DNA of 64,000 bases from assembly GCA_965249895.1 (NCBI GenBank), contig CBDFNC010000005.1, positions 2,170,001-2,234,000 of the forward strand, given 5' to 3'. The first letter of the stretch is position 1. Each line of letters starts with the position of its first letter. Source of the stretch: CBDFNC01 sp965249895. GTDB taxonomy: Bacteria; Pseudomonadota; Gammaproteobacteria; Enterobacterales; CBDFNC01. The notes beneath the pieces were generated by a model that was given only the letters and a program-made list of their open reading frames with translations, did not search any database and was not told where the DNA came from. Both the position numbers and the translations under genes were made by a program. Shown piece by piece: positions 62,686 through 64,000 of this stretch.

Positions 62686-63936
62686 ATGACCAAGCAGAAC
62701 AAGAATACGCCAAAACAAATATCCAATTTTTCCTTTTTTATTCTATTCAGTGCGCTGATAACCAATGCACTGGGCCACTCCTTCTTTATGATCACTTTTC
62801 CATCTCTGGGGCGAGAAATGGGGATCGAGGATATACAGGCAGGTCTTGTGCTCAGCTTGTCCGCACTCGTTATTACCTTTTCAGCTCCTTTTTGGGGCAG
62901 GGTTTGCGAACGCCACGGCCGACGAAAGGTGATATTTATCGGCCTTCTCGCTCCCGGGATCTGCCTTCTAGTTATAGGAGGGATCATCAAGCTGCGACTC
63001 GAGTTGATACTCTCAGTGCATAGCGTCCTGATGTTACTCCTGTTATCACGAACACTCCATTCCGCACTCGCTGGCGGTATGATGCCGGGAGCTCAAGCAT
63101 TTATTGCCGACGTAACCTCGACGCAGCAACGAGCCAAGGGTATGGGGATGATAGGGGCCGCATTTGGCATAGGCACTATTTTGGGTGGTATGCTGGCAAT
63201 GAATTTAGGCAGCACCCATGCACTGCTTGGTTTTGTTGTTATTTCCTTTTTGTTAGCCATCACATCCATGGCTGTATGGGTAAAATTTCCCGAGTCAAAA
63301 CACATTTACCCTAGAGAATTAACCCACACCTCTCCACTACCGTATAAAAAGCTCTGGCCATTCCTTGCTGTTACCTTACTTGGCCTCACGGTTTATAGCT
63401 TACTGCAACAAGTCACGGCCTGGCGCTTGCAAGATAGCTTCGGGTTTTCTTCCGACCAGTCAATCCGCTTCAGTGGCGCTATGATGATGGTGACTATGGC
63501 GGTAATGATCATCACCCAAGGCTTAGTGGTCAGGCAGCTAAGCTGGACGCCAAAAAAACTAATCCGTATCGGTGCCAGCATCGCGCTGCTCGCTATGCTA
63601 TTGGCGACCCTGACGTCGAAAATCCCCCTGTTAATGTTCGCTATGGCAGGCTTAGGTGCTGGCCTTGGGCTTTTACTTCCCGGCAATCTGGCAGCATTGA
63701 GCTTACGAGTTGGAAAAAATGAGCAGGCCAGAGTCGCTGGCATCAACGGTATGAGCCAGGGGTTAGGTCTGGCCTTAGGTCCTGCGCTTGGTGCAAGCTT
63801 ACACCAGCTATCTCCACAACTTCCCTACGCCCTGGCTGCCTGTATTTTTTTAGTCATTTTTATGCTGATTTTAAATAATAACAAGCAGGCGCAAGCAGCT
63901 AAGGTTAGCAAATTACCAAGGCAACAAAACCCGTAA
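62686..63936 (+). CDS. MFS transporter
   Basis: A 416-residue, 12-helix major-facilitator protein. The motif A loop between helices 2 and 3 reads GRVCERHGRRKVIFIG, and the antiporter-type motif (GAAFGIGTILGGML) is in helix 5, which favours export. In this setting it could export or import a siderophore or siderophore precursor; a drug/proton antiporter is the alternative. It starts behind AAAGG, 111 bases after the AraC gene. Confidence 0.85.
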   Translation: MTKQNKNTPKQISNFSFFILFSALITNALGHSFFMITFPSLGREMGIEDIQAGLVLSLSALVITFSAPFWGRVCERHGRRKVIFIGLLAPGICLLVIGGIIKLRLELILSVHSVLMLLLLSRTLHSALAGGMMPGAQAFIADVTSTQQRAKGMGMIGAAFGIGTILGGMLAMNLGSTHALLGFVVISFLLAITSMAVWVKFPESKHIYPRELTHTSPLPYKKLWPFLAVTLLGLTVYSLLQQVTAWRLQDSFGFSSDQSIRFSGAMMMVTMAVMIITQGLVVRQLSWTPKKLIRIGASIALLAMLLATLTSKIPLLMFAMAGLGAGLGLLLPGNLAALSLRVGKNEQARVAGINGMSQGLGLALGPALGASLHQLSPQLPYALAACIFLVIFMLILNNNKQAQAAKVSKLPRQQNP

Positions 63937-63972
63937 TCACCGGCAGACAAAAACTTTTAAAAAGAACTATCA

Positions 63973-64000
63973 ATGCCAGGAACCCATCACACAACGGGAA
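63973..64000 (+). CDS. Possible start of a further gene running off the window
   Basis: ATG at 63973 opens a frame (MPGTHHTTG) with AAAAAGAA upstream. Only nine codons are in view, too few to identify or trust. Confidence 0.2.

Noticed and set aside
62592..63023. Plus-strand frame of 143 codons overlapping the MFS start
   Set aside because: Overlaps a clear 12-helix MFS gene in another frame and encodes no recognisable domain.

Overview
This window looks like a chromosomal segment of a marine gammaproteobacterium, probably of the Alteromonadales (Alteromonadaceae/Colwelliaceae type). The evidence is gene content rather than a marker gene: complete tyrosine catabolism, amino-sugar uptake systems, several chemoreceptors, a TonB-dependent receptor and a giant filamentous adhesin. 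No rRNA, tRNA, CRISPR array or complete insertion sequence was seen.

Layout. (1) 1-19878, minus strand: one uninterrupted reading frame of at least 6,626 codons for a giant LktA-family secreted filamentous adhesin; its C-terminus lies beyond position 1. (2) 20-23 kb, minus: an Mn-type superoxide dismutase and an MscS-family channel. (3) 23.5-25.2 kb: a chemoreceptor behind a long leader rich in small palindromes. (4) 25.6-31.3 kb, plus: a chb-type operon (PTS IIB, IIC, IIA, GH4 hydrolase, ChbG deacetylase) followed by a LacI-family regulator, in the order known from Vibrio. (5) 31.6-34.9 kb: a LuxR-type regulator and a CitA/DcuS-type two-component system. (6) 35-42 kb: an RbsABC-type sugar importer with a cytoplasmic GH3 enzyme (minus) and a divergent cytoplasmic GH84 enzyme (plus); the divergent intergene holds repeated GGTATTTA boxes and a 263-bp MITE-like element. 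(7) 42.3-44.8 kb, minus: a c-type heme (DUF3365) protein followed by a chemoreceptor. (8) 44.9-53.2 kb: a LysR regulator divergent from hmgA, hppD, a fumarylacetoacetase, an amino-acid dehydrogenase, a sodium:amino-acid symporter and maiA. (9) 53.2-57.9 kb: stress and housekeeping genes (copper-uptake-associated protein, HxlR regulator, NudC, 1-Cys peroxiredoxin, a solute-binding protein, and a guanidinium exporter behind a guanidine-II riboswitch). (10) 58.2-64 kb: an iron-type locus with a TonB receptor, methyltransferase, AraC regulator behind a near-perfect Fur box, and an MFS transporter, running off the right edge.

How the parts fit. Region 4 should take up and cleave chitobiose-like disaccharides. 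Region 6 should import GlcNAc glycosides and split them in the cytoplasm, perhaps under the region 5 two-component system. Region 8 converts tyrosine to fumarate and acetoacetate. Region 10 resembles siderophore uptake or export. The observations I rate highest are the giant adhesin with its exact 264-bp repeat period, the GH84/GH3/ABC glycoside system with its operator cluster, the MITE-like element whose end sequence recurs inside the chb operon, the guanidine-II riboswitch, and the large hairpin just before the TonB receptor gene.
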